Shown in pieces: positions 35,051-44,738 of a DNA stretch of 64,000 nt. Every line of letters begins with the position of its first letter. Position 1 is the stretch's first letter. The stretch lies in contig NZ_AP025032.1 in assembly GCF_019973775.1 (NCBI RefSeq), forward strand, positions 3,038,001 through 3,102,000, read 5' to 3'. The position numbers were made by a program, and so were the translations under genes. The stretch comes from Aureimonas sp. SA4125. GTDB lineage: Bacteria > Pseudomonadota > Alphaproteobacteria > Rhizobiales > Rhizobiaceae. A model generated the notes under the pieces. It saw only the letters and a list, made by a program, of their open reading frames with translations. It did not search any database and had not been told where the DNA came from.

Positions 35051-35297
35051 GGCTCGACTCCTCGTCCCTGCGGCTTCCGGCAAGGGCCGGCCCGCTCTGG
35101 AAGCGGTGATAGACCGAGAGCGACGTCAACGAAACAGCCGCGACGCCTCGATCCGCGGCGTGCCCGCTGCGTCGACCCATGCGCAGCCGAGCGGCGCCGG
35201 ACGGGTTTCTGACGGGGTCGCCTTGTGCGTTGCCGACCCGGCCACGGCGAAAAAGTCGCTCCTGGCTCTTGCAGACCAGCAAGACTGAACTCAAATA

Positions 35298-35325
35298 CCA
35301 TCCAGATGGATGTCATATGGATGGT
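35298..35325. promoter_or_regulatory. Candidate operator of the RHH (CopG-type) regulator gene
   Basis: ACCATCC (35298-35304) and GGATGGT (35319-35325) are inverted, and the first part forms its own palindrome CATCC-AGAT-GGATG. ATGGATG occurs twice, 11 bp apart, about one helix turn. The site overlaps the start codon region of the RHH gene, suggesting negative autoregulation as is usual for CopG-type proteins. The site is inferred from pattern only. Confidence 0.4.
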
Positions 35326-35739
35326 TTTATGAGCAATGATGTGAGGATCAGAACGGCCGACAGCGAGAAGATCACGCTCAACCTCGGCTTCGTGGATCTC
35401 GGTCATGTCGACTTGCTTGTGGCGGAAGGCTTCTATTCCAACCGCTCGGACTTCATCCGAACCGCCATCCGCAACCAGCTCGACCGGCAGGGCGACACCG
35501 TCCGCCAGACCATCGCGCGGCGCGGGCTCGACCTCGGGCTTCGCAATATCGGTCGGCGCGAGCTGGAAGACCTGCGTCAGGCGGGTGAAACCCTTTCCGT
35601 TCGCGTGCTTGGCCTTGCCGTCATCGCCGACGACGTCACCGCCGAACTCGCCCGCGCCACCATTGCCTCGATCGAGGTTCTGGGAGCGCTTCAGGCAAGT
35701 CCGTCCGTGAAGACGGCCCTCGGCGATCGCATCCGTTGA
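35317..35739 (+). CDS. Ribbon-helix-helix (CopG-type) transcriptional regulator
   Basis: 140-residue regulator. After a polar lead the RHH motif is visible at about 15-60: EKITLNLGFVDLGHVDLLV then SNRSDFIRTAIRNQLDRQ. The C-terminal part (about 70-140) is helical and may bind a ligand or partner. Possible starts are ATG 35317 and ATG 35329; both are in the inverted repeat and have weak ribosome binding sites. It is followed after 40 bp by an esterase gene of the PHB depolymerase family, an order often seen in rhizobia, so it is probably its regulator. Confidence 0.8.
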   Translation: MDGFMSNDVRIRTADSEKITLNLGFVDLGHVDLLVAEGFYSNRSDFIRTAIRNQLDRQGDTVRQTIARRGLDLGLRNIGRRELEDLRQAGETLSVRVLGLAVIADDVTAELARATIASIEVLGALQASPSVKTALGDRIR

Positions 35740-35779
35740 CCTCCTCCCCTCCCCGCTTACCGACCCAGGATTTGCTGCC

Positions 35780-36904
35780 ATGAACTTTCTCTCCAAATCA
35801 GACATGCGCGAGGCGACCCGCCTGACCCGCGAGGGACGGCTGGTCGAGGCGCTGGCGATCCTGCGCGGCGACCGCTCGGGGGCTCGCGAGAAGGCGCAGC
35901 GCCCGGCGCAGAGGACCGGTGGCAGCGCCGGCGTCCTGCGGATGGCGCAGTCGATGGCGAGACGCTTCGCACCGCCGGCAGCAGGTCGCACTTCCGCGCC
36001 GTCTCGGGATGCCGCGCCGACGCAGGATGAGCCGGGACTGTTCGAGACCCGGTCCTTTTCGGGTGCTGCCGGTTCCAGAGACTACAAGGTCTACGTCCCG
36101 CAGAACCGGCCGGCCGGTCTGCTGCCGCTGGTGGTGATGCTGCACGGCTGCACCCAGTCGCCGGACGATTTTGCCGCGGGCACGCAGATGAACCGGCTGG
36201 CCGAGGAGCAGGGATTCATCGTCGCCTATCCCGCGCAGTCGCGCGCCGCCAATGCGCAGAAATGCTGGAACTGGTTCAGCGTCGCCGACCAGCAGCGCGA
36301 GACGGGCGAGCCCGCCATCATTGCCGGGATCGTCGCAGCGATCGTCGCGGCAGACGGCGTGGACCCGGCAAAGGTCTATGTCGCAGGCCTCTCCGCCGGC
36401 GGCGCCGCGGCGGCGATCATGGCGAACGCCTACCCCGACCTCTTCGCCGCCGCGGGCGTCCATTCCGGCCTCGCCTGCGGCGCCGCCCGCGACCTTCCCT
36501 CGGCGCTATCGGCGATGCGCATGGGCGGCGAAGGCGCGGCGCCGGGATCCAACGGCAGGCGAGTGCCGACCATCGTCTTCCACGGAGACCGCGACGCGAC
36601 CGTCCATCCCATCAACGCCGACCATGTCATCGCGCAGTCGGGCGTGGACGGAACCACGGTGCAAGACGAGACGCGCGGACGCTCGGAGGGCGGCCTCGAC
36701 TACACCCGCACCGTCCACAAGGACGGCCAGGGACGTCCCGTGCTGGAGCAGTGGCAGGTGCATGGCCTGGCGCATGCCTGGTCGGGCGGCAGCGCCGCCG
36801 GATCCTACACCGATCCGAAAGGCCCCGACGCCAGCCGCGAAATGCTGCGATTCTTCTCCGAATGCCGTGCGGCAGCCAAAGGCGGGCCTTCGCCAGCCCG
36901 CTGA
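35780..36904 (+). CDS. PHB depolymerase-family esterase
   Basis: 374-residue alpha/beta hydrolase (Esterase_PHB, LpqC-like). The nucleophile is Ser205 in the lipase box GLSAGGAA; LPLVVMLHGCTQSPDDFA provides the oxyanion region, and the catalytic His is in VHGLAHAWSGG. The first 95 residues are a basic, Arg-rich leader without an evident signal peptide. Substrates in this family vary from medium-chain polyesters to feruloyl and acetyl esters, so true PHB depolymerase activity is uncertain. It follows the RHH regulator by 40 bp and is likely co-transcribed. Confidence 0.85.
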   Translation: MNFLSKSDMREATRLTREGRLVEALAILRGDRSGAREKAQRPAQRTGGSAGVLRMAQSMARRFAPPAAGRTSAPSRDAAPTQDEPGLFETRSFSGAAGSRDYKVYVPQNRPAGLLPLVVMLHGCTQSPDDFAAGTQMNRLAEEQGFIVAYPAQSRAANAQKCWNWFSVADQQRETGEPAIIAGIVAAIVAADGVDPAKVYVAGLSAGGAAAAIMANAYPDLFAAAGVHSGLACGAARDLPSALSAMRMGGEGAAPGSNGRRVPTIVFHGDRDATVHPINADHVIAQSGVDGTTVQDETRGRSEGGLDYTRTVHKDGQGRPVLEQWQVHGLAHAWSGGSAAGSYTDPKGPDASREMLRFFSECRAAAKGGPSPAR

Positions 36905-37000
36905 AGTCGGCGCCAGGCAAACCGATTTCACTGAACCGAGACAATTCGTTAACCATAACCGCCATATCTCTTGTGCATCGGGCAGCACCAGAGAGATAAG

Positions 37001-37843
37001 ATGCAGACTTGTTTACTTCGCGTCGCGGGCCTCGCGGTGCTTGCCCTTCTCTTTTCCGGCTGTGCCACCCCTCTGAAGCCTGCGGCGCAGCTCAGCACGC
37101 CGGTCCTGTCCTTCGCCGAGACTCATCGCGACGGCCTGGCCATCGCCGGCCCCTATCTCGGCGATCGCCACACCGGCCTCACCGGGCGCACGATCGTCGT
37201 CGATTCCATCCACGACATCGTCCTCAGGGACCACGAGGTCGTCCTGACCTTCGACGACGGCCCCGTGCCCGGCAAGACGGCCAGCGTTCTCGATGCGCTC
37301 GACGCCAAGGGCGTCAAGGCGACATTCCTGATGGTCGGCCAGATGGCCCGCAGCTACCCCGCGCTCGTCCGGCAGGTCGCCGCGCGCGGCCACACCATCG
37401 GCACGCACACGCAGGACCACACCAACCTCTCCAAGGTCGGGCTCGACACGGCGCTCGCGGAAATCGACAAGGGTCAGAGAAGCGTCGCGGCGGCCCTGGT
37501 GCCGATGCGCGCCCAGCCCGCCCCCTTCTTCCGCTTCCCCTACCTCGCCGACACCCCGGCCCTGCGTCGCACGCTGGCTGGCCGCGGCACCGTCGTGATC
37601 GACGTCGACATCGATTCCAAGGACTATTTCGTCTCCACGCCCGACGATCTCAACGCGCGCGGTCTCGCCCGGCTGGAGGCGCGCGGCTCGGGCATCATCC
37701 TGTTCCACGACATCCATGCGCGCACCGTCGCCATGCTCCCGGCGTTTCTCGACGCGATCGAGGCGCGCGGCTATACGGTCGTCAACCTCGTCCCGGGATC
37801 CGCCGGCGCGCGGGAGATGCTGCTGTCGCAGGCGGGTTCCTGA
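37001..37843 (+). CDS. Polysaccharide deacetylase-family lipoprotein (NodB domain)
   Basis: 280-residue envelope enzyme. A type II signal ends in lipobox FSGC with acylated Cys21. The NodB homology domain (about 75-265) has motif 1 LTFDDGP with D85 and D86, and motif 2 with H136 and H140 (HTQDH), which bind the catalytic metal; the last motif is IILFHDIHART. It would remove N- or O-acetyl groups from a surface polysaccharide or peptidoglycan. The ATG at 37001 follows GAGAGATAAG; the frame is open 10 codons earlier but would hide the signal peptide. Confidence 0.9.
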   Translation: MQTCLLRVAGLAVLALLFSGCATPLKPAAQLSTPVLSFAETHRDGLAIAGPYLGDRHTGLTGRTIVVDSIHDIVLRDHEVVLTFDDGPVPGKTASVLDALDAKGVKATFLMVGQMARSYPALVRQVAARGHTIGTHTQDHTNLSKVGLDTALAEIDKGQRSVAAALVPMRAQPAPFFRFPYLADTPALRRTLAGRGTVVIDVDIDSKDYFVSTPDDLNARGLARLEARGSGIILFHDIHARTVAMLPAFLDAIEARGYTVVNLVPGSAGAREMLLSQAGS

Positions 37844-37887
37844 CGCGAGGCCAGTACCGGCCGGGAAAGCCCCGGAGGTTTCGTCGC

Positions 37888-39315
37888 CTAGCCGTGCGCG
37901 ATCATCACATGGCGGACGGCGGTGTAGTCCTCGAGCGCATAGAGCGACATGTCCTTGCCGTAGCCCGACTGCTTCAGCCCGCCATGCGGCATCTCGTTGA
38001 CCAGCATGAAATGCGTGTTGATCCAGGTACAGCCGTAGCGCAGCCGCGCCGCCGTCTCCATCGCCCGCCCGACATCGCGGGTCCAGACGGACGAGGCGAG
38101 GCCGTAGTCCGAATCGTTGGCCCAGGCGACCGCCTCGTCCGTATCGGTGAAGCGGGTGACCGAGACGACCGGGCCGAACACCTCGCGCCGGACGATCTCG
38201 TCCGACTGCAGGGCGCCGGCGATCACCGTCGGCTGGAAGAAGAAGCCGCGATCGCCCGAGACCTTGCCGCCGGTGGCGACCTCGATGTGCTTCTGCTCGG
38301 CCGCCCGCTCGACGAAGCTCGAGACCCGGTCGCGCTGGCGCCGCGAGATCAGCGGGCCGATCTCGTTGTCGGCGTCGTCGGCCTGGTTGAAGCGGATGGT
38401 CGAGACCGCCGAGGCGAGGTCGGCGACGAGCCGGTCATGGATTTTCGGCCCGGCATAGATGCGGCAGGCGGCGGTGCAGTCCTGGCCGGCATTGTAGAAG
38501 CCGAAGGCCCTGAGGCCGTTCACCACGGCGTCGAGATCGGCATCGTCGTAGACGATGACCGGCGCCTTGCCGCCGAGTTCCAGATGCGTGCGCTTCACCG
38601 AGCGGGCGGCCGCCTGCAGCACCTTCTTCCCGGTCGCGACGTCGCCGGTGATCGAGATCATGTCGACGCCGGGATGATTGATCAGCGCATTGCCGACGCT
38701 GTCGCCCCGGCCGAGGATGATGTTGACGACGCCCTCGGGAAGGATGTCCGCCAGGATCCGCGCCAGCATCAGCGCCGTCAGCGGCGTCTGTTCGGATGGC
38801 TTGAACACCACCGTGTTGCCCCCGGCGATCGCCGGGGCGAGCTTCCAGGCCATCATCATCAGTGGATAGTTCCAGGGCGCGATCGAGGCGACGACGCCGA
38901 TCGCGTCGCGCCGGATCATCGAGGTGTGGCCGGCCATGTATTCGCCGGCGAGCGGCCCCGGCATGGTGCGGATGGCGCCCGCGAAGAAGCGCCAGCAGTC
39001 GACGATGGCCGGCATCTCGTCACCGAGGACGGCGTGCATCGGCTTGCCGCAGTTCAGCGCCTCCACTTTCGCAAATTCGGCGGCCTTGCCCTCGATCGCC
39101 GCGGCGATCCTCAGGAGATAGCCCGAGCGCTCCGCCGGCGTCGTCCGCGACCAGGTGCGGAAAGCCTTGCCGGCAGCGGCGACGGCCGCATCGATCTGCC
39201 CAGGCGAGGCCTCGGCGAGCATCAGGATGGTCTCGCCGGTCTTCGGATCGAGGATCGCCTCCTCCGTCTCCGTGCCGGTCTCGAATGCGGCGCCGATCAG
39301 CATCTGCGTGTCCAT
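37888..39315 (-). CDS. patD: Gamma-aminobutyraldehyde dehydrogenase-like aldehyde dehydrogenase
   Basis: 475-residue NAD-dependent aldehyde dehydrogenase. The catalytic Cys280 lies in GQDCTAACR and the general-base Glu in LELGGKAP; cofactor-binding ITGDVATGK is present. The GQDC-TA signature and sequence style match the 4-aminobutyraldehyde (1-pyrroline) dehydrogenases of putrescine degradation. It is the last gene of an operon with a polyamine-type ABC importer, 18 bp after the permease, which strongly supports polyamine use. GAGGAG precedes the ATG. Confidence 0.85.
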   Translation of the reverse strand: MDTQMLIGAAFETGTETEEAILDPKTGETILMLAEASPGQIDAAVAAAGKAFRTWSRTTPAERSGYLLRIAAAIEGKAAEFAKVEALNCGKPMHAVLGDEMPAIVDCWRFFAGAIRTMPGPLAGEYMAGHTSMIRRDAIGVVASIAPWNYPLMMMAWKLAPAIAGGNTVVFKPSEQTPLTALMLARILADILPEGVVNIILGRGDSVGNALINHPGVDMISITGDVATGKKVLQAAARSVKRTHLELGGKAPVIVYDDADLDAVVNGLRAFGFYNAGQDCTAACRIYAGPKIHDRLVADLASAVSTIRFNQADDADNEIGPLISRRQRDRVSSFVERAAEQKHIEVATGGKVSGDRGFFFQPTVIAGALQSDEIVRREVFGPVVSVTRFTDTDEAVAWANDSDYGLASSVWTRDVGRAMETAARLRYGCTWINTHFMLVNEMPHGGLKQSGYGKDMSLYALEDYTAVRHVMIAHG

Positions 39316-39333
39316 GGAAAATCTCCTCGGGTT

Positions 39334-40137
39334 CTACTTGGCGGCGCCGGCCGTCTCGTCGCCATCGCGGGTGAGCAGGAAGGCCAGCAGGATGGGCAGG
39401 AAGGTGACGACCACGACGACCAGCGCGACGACGTTCGTCACCGGGCGCTGGCGCGGACGGATCAGTTCCTCCAGCATCCAGAGCGGCAGCGTCTGCTCCT
39501 GGCCGGCGGTGAAGGTGGTGACGATCACCTCGTCGAAGGACAGAGCGAAGGCGAGCATCCCGCCGGCCAGAAGCGACGTCGCGATGTTGGGCAGGATAAT
39601 ATGGCGAAAGGTCTGGAAGCCGTCGGCGCCGAGATCCATCGACGCCTCGATCAGCGACCCGGACAGGCGGCGGAAGCGGGCCACCGCATTGTTGTAGACG
39701 ACGACGATGCAAAAGGTCGCGTGGCCGAGCACGATGGTCCAGAACGAGAAGGGGATGTCGAGGATCGAGAAGGCCGAGCGCAACGCGATGCCGGTGATGA
39801 TGCCGGGCAGCGCGATCGGCAGGATGACGAGGAGCGAGATCGTCTCGCGACCGAAGAAGCGGCTGCGGCTGACGGCGGCGGCGACGAGCGTGCCGAGCAC
39901 CAGCGCCAGGACCGTCGATACCGTGGCGACCTGCAGCGACAGGCCGAGCGCCTTCCACACGTCGGGCCGCTCCCAGGTGACGGCGAACCATTTCAGCGTC
40001 AGCCCCGGCGGCGGCCAGACAAAGCTCTTTTCCTCCGTCGTGAAGGCGTAGACGAAAATGATGAGAAGCGGCGCCAGCAGAAAGGCGAGCCCCGCGCCGG
40101 CGAAGAGTTTGAGCGGCAGCGGCGTCTCAGAGCGCAT
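39334..40137 (-). CDS. Polyamine-type ABC transporter permease (PotC/PotI-like)
   Basis: 267-residue inner-membrane permease with six predicted helices and the EAA loop [20 protein letters not shown]. It pairs with the preceding permease; its ATG at 40137 lies inside the end of that gene (11-bp overlap). Together with the ATPase and the binding protein it forms a complete spermidine/putrescine-type importer. Confidence 0.87.
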   Translation of the reverse strand: MRSETPLPLKLFAGAGLAFLLAPLLIIFVYAFTTEEKSFVWPPPGLTLKWFAVTWERPDVWKALGLSLQVATVSTVLALVLGTLVAAAVSRSRFFGRETISLLVILPIALPGIITGIALRSAFSILDIPFSFWTIVLGHATFCIVVVYNNAVARFRRLSGSLIEASMDLGADGFQTFRHIILPNIATSLLAGGMLAFALSFDEVIVTTFTAGQEQTLPLWMLEELIRPRQRPVTNVVALVVVVVTFLPILLAFLLTRDGDETAGAAK

Positions 40138-41068
40138 CGAAGGCCCCCCGGCGCTTCGCCATCCAGAGATAGAGGCCCATGATGACGATCGGCACCACGG
40201 TGAAGGCGGCGGCGAGCGGGATGTTGCCGGCCGTTCCCTGCTGCACGTAGACGGCCTGCCCGATGAACAATCTGGATGAGCCGACGATCTGCGGGATGAT
40301 GTAGTCGCCGAGCGTCAGCGAGAAGGTGAAGATCGAGCCGGCGACGATCCCCGGCAGCGCGAGCGGCAGCGTCACGTGGCGAAACGTCTGCAACGGCCTT
40401 CCGCCGAGATCCGATGAGGCGTCGAGGAGATTGGCCGGCACGCGCTCCAGCGCCGCCTGGGTCGGCAGGATCATGTAGGGCAGCCAGACATAGACGAAGA
40501 CGAGAAAGGTGCCGATGTAGCTGACGGACAGCGAATTGCCGCCGATCACCGGGATCGACAGCACGGCCTCGAGCAGCGGCGTCAGCTGCAGCCTGGCGAA
40601 GACCCAGGTGAGGATGCCCTCCTTGGCGAGGATGAGCTTCCAGGCATAGACCTTGACGAGATAGCTCGACCACAGAGGCAGCATCACCGCCAGATAGAAC
40701 AGCGCCTTCCACCGCCCCCGCGCGTGCCGAGCGGCGACATAGGCAATGGGAAAGGCGATGACCGCGGAGGCGAGCGTCACGGCGACCGCCATCCCGACGG
40801 TGCGCAGGATGATGTCGAGGTTCGAGGACCTGAGCAGCGCCCCATAGGTCGCCAGCGTGAACTCCTCGACGATCACGCCGGAAAAATCGTCGAGCGCGTA
40901 GAAGCTCTGGACGAGGAGCGCCACGAGAGAGCCGATATAGACGATGCCGAGCCAGGCGAGCGGCAGGGCCAGCAGCGTGCCGACAAACACCCCGGGGCGC
41001 CGCCACAGCATGTCCGCGAGCCCGCCGAGGGCGCCCGGCCGGCGCGCGAGGATCGGCGTCGCGCTCAC
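40127..41068 (-). CDS. Polyamine-type ABC transporter permease (PotB/PotH-like)
   Basis: 313-residue inner-membrane permease with an N-terminal helix, a larger first periplasmic loop typical for PotB/PotH, and the EAA loop [20 protein letters not shown]. The start is a GTG at 41068 which overlaps the ATPase stop (GTGA), so translation is coupled. The open frame continues upstream but inside the ATPase gene. Confidence 0.87.
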   Translation of the reverse strand: MSATPILARRPGALGGLADMLWRRPGVFVGTLLALPLAWLGIVYIGSLVALLVQSFYALDDFSGVIVEEFTLATYGALLRSSNLDIILRTVGMAVAVTLASAVIAFPIAYVAARHARGRWKALFYLAVMLPLWSSYLVKVYAWKLILAKEGILTWVFARLQLTPLLEAVLSIPVIGGNSLSVSYIGTFLVFVYVWLPYMILPTQAALERVPANLLDASSDLGGRPLQTFRHVTLPLALPGIVAGSIFTFSLTLGDYIIPQIVGSSRLFIGQAVYVQQGTAGNIPLAAAFTVVPIVIMGLYLWMAKRRGAFDAL

Positions 41069-42078
41069 GCCTCTGGCTCCATCAGGTGGAGAGCGGTCCG
41101 GTCGAAGGCGATCCCGACCGGCGCGTCGAGCGTCACGGCCGTCTCGGCCGGGACGATGGCGTGGAGGGCGAGGCCCCCGAGATCGATGCCGAGGCGCGTC
41201 GTCGCGCCGAGAAAACTGCGCGTCGTCAGCCGTCCGACGAGGTGCGGGGCGGCCGCCTCGGGCGCGACGAGCCGGATCGCCTCGGGCCTGAGACTGGCCC
41301 AACGCCGCTCTCCCGCGATCGCCTCGACGAGATCGGGGGGCAGGACATTGGACGATCCGACGAAATCGGCAACGAAGCGGGTTGCGGGACGGCGGTAGAT
41401 TTCCTCTGGCGTGCCGATCTGACGGATCTTCCCCGCATCGAAGACGGCGACCCGGTCGGCCATCGACAGCGCCTCGCTCTGGTCGTGGGTGACGAAGACG
41501 AAGGTGATGCCGAGCCGCCGCTGCAGGCTCTTGAGCTCGTCCTGCATGGATTCCCTCAGCTTCAGGTCGAGCGCGCCCAGCGGTTCGTCGAGGAGAAGCA
41601 CCTTGGGCCGGTTGACGAGGGCGCGGGCGAGCGCGACGCGCTGGCGCTGGCCGCCGGAGAGTTGGGCCGGCTTTCGGTCACCGTAGCCGGCAAGCCGGAC
41701 CATCTCCAGCGCCGCCTCCGCCTCGGCGTTTCGCTCGGCCTTGCCAACCTTCCGCAGCATCAGCGAATAGGCGACGTTGGCTCTGACATCGAGATGGGGA
41801 AACAGCGCGTAGTCCTGGAACACGGTGTTGACCGCACGGCGATAGGGCGGAACCCCGGTCGCATCCTCGCCGAAGATGGCGATCGTGCCGCCGCTCGGCT
41901 GCTCGAATCCGGCGATGAGACGCAGGCAGGTCGTCTTCCCCGAACCCGACGGCCCCAGCATGGCGAAGAACTCGCCCGGCACGATCTCGAGATCGACCTG
42001 ATCCAGCGCCCGGACGGTGCCGAAATGGCGCGAGACGCGTGTCAGGGAGACGGCAGAAGGTGCGGGCATGAGGTCCAT
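41065..42078 (-). CDS. Polyamine-type ABC transporter ATP-binding protein (PotA/PotG-like)
   Basis: 337-residue ATPase. Walker A is GPSGSGKTT, signature LSGGQRQRVALARAL, Walker B VLLLDEPLGALD, and the switch His is in FVTHDQSEAL. The C-terminal TOBE-type domain (about 255-335) is typical for PotA. ATGs at 42078 and 42069 both give good N termini. It is separated from the binding-protein gene upstream by 277 bp that contain inverted repeats. Confidence 0.89.
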   Translation of the reverse strand: MDLMPAPSAVSLTRVSRHFGTVRALDQVDLEIVPGEFFAMLGPSGSGKTTCLRLIAGFEQPSGGTIAIFGEDATGVPPYRRAVNTVFQDYALFPHLDVRANVAYSLMLRKVGKAERNAEAEAALEMVRLAGYGDRKPAQLSGGQRQRVALARALVNRPKVLLLDEPLGALDLKLRESMQDELKSLQRRLGITFVFVTHDQSEALSMADRVAVFDAGKIRQIGTPEEIYRRPATRFVADFVGSSNVLPPDLVEAIAGERRWASLRPEAIRLVAPEAAAPHLVGRLTTRSFLGATTRLGIDLGGLALHAIVPAETAVTLDAPVGIAFDRTALHLMEPEA

Positions 42079-42154
42079 TCAGGCTGAGAACACGAGGCGA
42101 GCCCCCACGGCTCGAGGTCGAACGCCGCCATGGGACATCAAAAGGCGCGCGCCA

Positions 42155-42318
42155 TTCTTCTCCCCGCCGGGGAGAAGGTGGACGGCGCGAAGCGCCGGCC
42201 GGAAGAGGGGGCGGCGACGACAGAATGAGGAACGACGGCGACTGCCGGAAGAGCTAAGTCTGGAGGAGCCGCGCTCCCCTCTTCCCGCTGCCGCGACCCT
42301 CTCCCCGCGGGGGAGAAG
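42155..42318. repeat. Pair of inverted intergenic hairpin repeats
   Basis: Unit A begins with a perfect 9-bp hairpin CTTCTCCCC-GCC-GGGGAGAAG (42157-42177) and runs to GGAAGAGGGG near 42208. Unit B is the same design inverted: CCCCTCTTCC near 42277, ending in the hairpin at 42300-42316. Between the binding-protein gene and the ATPase gene they may stop or stabilise transcripts, giving more binding protein than transporter. Confidence 0.7.
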
Positions 42319-42355
42319 AAACGCGTCCGGACCCGCCTCCCCCGTCGTTCACCCC

Positions 42356-43507
42356 CTAGCCGCCCATGACCGCGATGTAGTCGGACACCCAGCGCGAATA
42401 GGGCACGCATTCGCCGGAGGCGCACTGCGTCGTCGGGGTCCGCCAGAAACGGATCTTGTCGAAATTGTCGAAGCCGTTCGTGGCACAGCCTTCGGGCCCG
42501 AGAAGATCACTGGCCTTGCAGGCGTCGGGCACGGCGGGAACCGAACCGAACCAGGCGGCGATGTCGCCCTGCACCTTCGGATCGAGCGAGTGCTCCATCC
42601 ATTTGTAGGCGCAGTTCGGGTGTTCGGCGTCGGCGGCCAACATCGTCGTGTCGGCCCAGCCGGTCGCGCCTTCCCTTGGGATGGTCGAAGCGATGGGCTG
42701 CTTGTCGGCCGTCAGCGTGTTGACCTGGAAGGGCCAGGACCCGGAGGCGACGACGCCCTCGGTCTTGAAGTCGTCGACCTGCACCGCAGCGTCGTGCCAG
42801 TAGCGCCCGATCAGCGCCCTTTGGCCCTTCAGGAGTTCCAGCGCCGCGGCATACTGCGCCTCGGAAAGCGCATAGGGGTCGGTGATCCCGAGTTCGGGCT
42901 TGGCACCCATCAGATAGGTCGCCGCGTCCGCGATGTAGATCGCGCCGTCATAGGCCTGGACGCGGCCCTCGTTCGTCTTGCCATCGGGCAGATCCATCTT
43001 CTCGAAGACGACGTTCCAGCTCTCCGGCGCCGTCTTGAAGACGTCCGTGTTGTACATCAGAACGTTCGGTCCCCACTGATACGGCACGCCGTAGTGCTCG
43101 CCGCCGACCGTGTACCAGGGCGCGTCCTGCAGGCGCTTGTCGACCTTGCTCCATCCCGGGATAAGTTGGGTGTTGACCGGCTGGACCTTCTTGCCGGCGA
43201 CGAGACGGAGCGAGGCATCGCCCGAGGCGGTGACGAGATCGAAGCCTCCCTGGTTCATCAGCGTGACCATCTCGTCCGAGGTGGCGGCGGTCTTCACGTT
43301 GACGGTGCAGCCGGTCGCCTTCTCGAAGGAGGTCACCCAGTCATAGGCCTTGTCGGTCTCGCCACGCTCGATATAGCCGGGCCAGGCGACGATATCGACC
43401 GCCCCCTCCCCCTCGCCGATCTCGGTCATGGCAGCCTGCGCCATGGCCTGGCCGGAAAATACCGTGGCCATCATCAGAGCCGTCGCGGTCCTCAATGCTG
43501 CCTTCAT
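42356..43507 (-). CDS. Polyamine-type ABC transporter substrate-binding protein
   Basis: 383-residue periplasmic binding protein of the PotD/PotF type. Residues 1-23 are a signal peptide (GQAMA before QAA). The mature protein starts VDIVAWPGYIERG and contains Cys pairs in the C-terminal part (NCAYKW, DACKASDLLGPEGC, TQCASGEC) that may form disulfides. GGAGGCACCACC precedes the ATG at 43507; an upstream ATG at 43567 would place 20 non-signal residues first. It is the first transporter gene after the LysR regulator, which reads in the same direction. Putrescine, spermidine or a related amine is the likely ligand. Confidence 0.86.
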   Translation of the reverse strand: MKAALRTATALMMATVFSGQAMAQAAMTEIGEGEGAVDIVAWPGYIERGETDKAYDWVTSFEKATGCTVNVKTAATSDEMVTLMNQGGFDLVTASGDASLRLVAGKKVQPVNTQLIPGWSKVDKRLQDAPWYTVGGEHYGVPYQWGPNVLMYNTDVFKTAPESWNVVFEKMDLPDGKTNEGRVQAYDGAIYIADAATYLMGAKPELGITDPYALSEAQYAAALELLKGQRALIGRYWHDAAVQVDDFKTEGVVASGSWPFQVNTLTADKQPIASTIPREGATGWADTTMLAADAEHPNCAYKWMEHSLDPKVQGDIAAWFGSVPAVPDACKASDLLGPEGCATNGFDNFDKIRFWRTPTTQCASGECVPYSRWVSDYIAVMGG

Positions 43508-43629
43508 GGTGGTGCCTCCAAAATCCCGGAGCCGCGCCCGATGCCCAGCCTTTCCCGAGGTTTTCACGCCTGTGAGGTCACGGCAAATTCATTCGTCCGA
43601 TAGATCTCTTCGGATTTTCCGATATCAGA

Positions 43630-44541
43630 TCAGAGGCGAAGCCGCGCCAGGCGCGGCGACTGCGCGAGGGCGATGAAGTCGCGCGCCGCCTCCGACAGGC
43701 CCGATCCGCGGCGCCATACCATTCCCACCTGCACCACCGGCAGCGGGTCCGCGATCGAGCGGCTGACGATCCGGTCGCCTTCCAGCGACCAGGGCCGGTA
43801 GACGAGGTCGGGCAGGATCGCGATGCCCGCGCCCGTCGCGACGAGGCTGCGCACCGCCTCGACCGACCGCGTGCGGAACGCCACGTTCGGCTTGGCCCCG
43901 AGAGCCGAGAGCAGGCGCCCCGTATTCTCCTCGGTCTCGTCGACTGTCAGCATGATCAAGGGCTCGCGGCCGATGTCGGCGATGGCAATGCCCTCCGTCG
44001 CGGCCAGGCGATGACCGACCGGCAGCCACAGCCGGTAGGGCGAGGTCTCGAAGATCTCCGCCTGCAGCGCCACGCGGTCGCGAAGGTTCGAGATCACCAT
44101 GACGGCGACATCGAGTTCGCCGCCGACGAGGAGATGCTCGAGATACTCGCCATTGTCCTCGTTGGCGCTGAGCACGATGCCCGGAAAGGCACGGCGATAG
44201 CGCGCGAGAATGTCGGAGAGGACGTAGCCGGCGACGAGCGAGGTGACGCCGACGTTCAAGCTACCGGTCGCAGCTTCCCGGTTGTCGCCGAAACTCGAGC
44301 GGGCATCGGCGACGGCGCTGAGAATGCGGGCGGCATGGCGCTGGAACTGCTGGCCCTGATGGGTAACCCTCAGACCGCGGCGGTGGCGATCGAAGAGCTT
44401 CACGCCAAGATCGGTCTCCAGTTCCTTGATCGCCTCGGTCACGGCCGACTGCGAGACCGACAGGCTCTGCGCCGCGCCCGACACGGTGCCCCCCTCGGCG
44501 ATGGCGAGGAAGTAGCTGAGCTGGCGGAGGGTGAAGGCCAT
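43630..44541 (-). CDS. LysR-family transcriptional regulator
   Basis: 303-residue LysR regulator. The winged HTH is at 1-60 (LRQLSYFLAIAEGGTVSGAAQ, then SQSAVTEAIKELE), and the ligand-binding domain covers about 90-295. It lies 122 bp upstream of the polyamine-type operon on the same strand, so it may be co-transcribed with or control it. It is divergent from a molybdopterin oxidoreductase gene, which is the other possible target. Confidence 0.87.
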   Translation of the reverse strand: MAFTLRQLSYFLAIAEGGTVSGAAQSLSVSQSAVTEAIKELETDLGVKLFDRHRRGLRVTHQGQQFQRHAARILSAVADARSSFGDNREAATGSLNVGVTSLVAGYVLSDILARYRRAFPGIVLSANEDNGEYLEHLLVGGELDVAVMVISNLRDRVALQAEIFETSPYRLWLPVGHRLAATEGIAIADIGREPLIMLTVDETEENTGRLLSALGAKPNVAFRTRSVEAVRSLVATGAGIAILPDLVYRPWSLEGDRIVSRSIADPLPVVQVGMVWRRGSGLSEAARDFIALAQSPRLARLRL

Positions 44542-44738
44542 GGATCTTTCCGGCGCCGATGACCGGCATGGCCGTAGCTTGGCAGAGATCGCCGCGACCT
44601 GCAGCATCAGGAGCGCAATTTCCAGAGCTGTTGTCGCTGGTGGCCGGTGGGGGAGACATCCGCATTGCCGCAAAGGACCGGCCGCACCATCTCGTCGAGG
44701 CGCGCATGCATGTCGTTGCCACGATCGAGGAGACCGCG

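Noticed and set aside
37009..40182. 1057-codon plus-strand frame across deacetylase, aldehyde dehydrogenase and permease
   Set aside because: It runs through three well-supported genes in other frames; His/Arg/Asp-rich shadow sequence.
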